From JBGOUV01 sp041477815 (GTDB taxonomy: Bacteria; Acidobacteriota; Terriglobia; Bryobacterales; JACQDG01), in contig JBGOUV010000026.1 in the NCBI GenBank assembly GCA_041477815.1, forward strand, positions 1-30,100: DNA of 30,100 nt, in the 5' to 3' direction. Under the pieces are notes generated by a model. It was given only the letters and a program-made list of their open reading frames with translations, did not search any database and had not been told where the DNA came from. The position numbers and the translations under genes were made by a program. Below are positions 30,019-30,100 of this stretch, in pieces. Each line of letters opens with the position of its first letter. Position 1 is the first letter of the stretch.

Positions 30019-30100
30019 ATGTCCCGACCCATAGCGGTTCTCGAACTGACCCCGGAAGAGAAGCGCCAGTTGCAGCGTGTGGCCCGGAGCAAGACCGGCA
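30019..30100 (+). CDS. IS630-type transposase, N-terminal part (partial)
   Basis: The first 27 codons of a gene running off the right edge. The start MSRPIAVLELTPEEKRQLQR then VARSKTG resembles the beginning of IS630-family transposases, where the next part is a helix-turn-helix (usually ..RARIVLLAAEG). A left end of the element may lie near TAGTGTTCTGTAATTG (29961-29976), since IS630 elements insert at TA. Its arrival just upstream of higA may explain the missing higB toxin. With so little sequence the call rests on N-terminal pattern only. Confidence 0.65.
   Translation, partial: MSRPIAVLELTPEEKRQLQRVARSKTG

Noticed and set aside
1..30100. CRISPR array, tRNA or rRNA genes
   Set aside because: No regularly spaced repeats of 25-40 bases and no recognisable tRNA or rRNA sequence were found by eye. 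The period-7 arrays are too short in unit length to be CRISPR.

Overview
The window reads as a GC-rich chromosomal segment of an Acidobacteriota bacterium, most likely of the Bryobacterales/Solibacter type. This is an inference from gene style: two very large Oar-like TonB-dependent receptors with an N-terminal carboxypeptidase-regulatory domain and a C-terminal Phe, Tat-exported Gfo/Idh and aminotransferase enzymes, many toxin-antitoxin modules, and an ECF sigma / membrane protein / secreted protein trio. I found no rRNA, tRNA or CRISPR array. No stretch longer than about 230 bases lacks a gene or a gene remnant.

Left part (1-11 kb). A partial YqeY gene is followed by a two-gene serine operon (class V aminotransferase plus serA). 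Convergent to it lie a Uma2 nuclease gene and a Tat-exported HisC-like aminotransferase. A membrane dipeptidase and a Gfo/Idh oxidoreductase diverge from start codons that overlap as CATG. A short relic of the C-terminus of a WD40/STAND-type protein then precedes a minus-strand run: serine hydrolase, Cys-containing unknown protein, RHH antitoxin and PIN toxin. A secreted M42 peptidase gene diverges from that run.

Middle (11-21 kb). Two Oar-like outer-membrane receptors flank a small secreted unknown protein (preceded by a possible 13-codon leader ORF), a Tat-exported Gfo/Idh protein and a family 2 glycosyltransferase.

Right part (21-28.7 kb). A tight minus-strand run tdk - GHMP kinase - CPBP protease - secreted unknown - gap - pgk has three stop/start overlaps (TGATG, GTGA, ATGA) among its first four genes, then intergenic gaps carrying repeats. 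Divergent from tdk is an ECF sigma operon whose three genes overlap by 14 nt at both junctions.

Right end (28.7-30.1 kb). This is a decaying toxin-antitoxin island: a BrnT-type toxin with a one-base frameshift beside its intact-looking partner, a higA antitoxin split by a 107-bp insertion with a 9-bp target duplication, and the start of an IS630-type transposase.

Two families of small intergenic repeats run through the window. One is a set of period-7 (heptameric) tandem arrays of differing sequence at about 261, 11091 and 23410, with a trace at 26640. The other is a GC-rich REP-like element at about 4887, 20961, 21060 and 22308; two copies form the same hairpin with a compensatory base-pair change. 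Everything here comes from reading the sequence; no database search was run.
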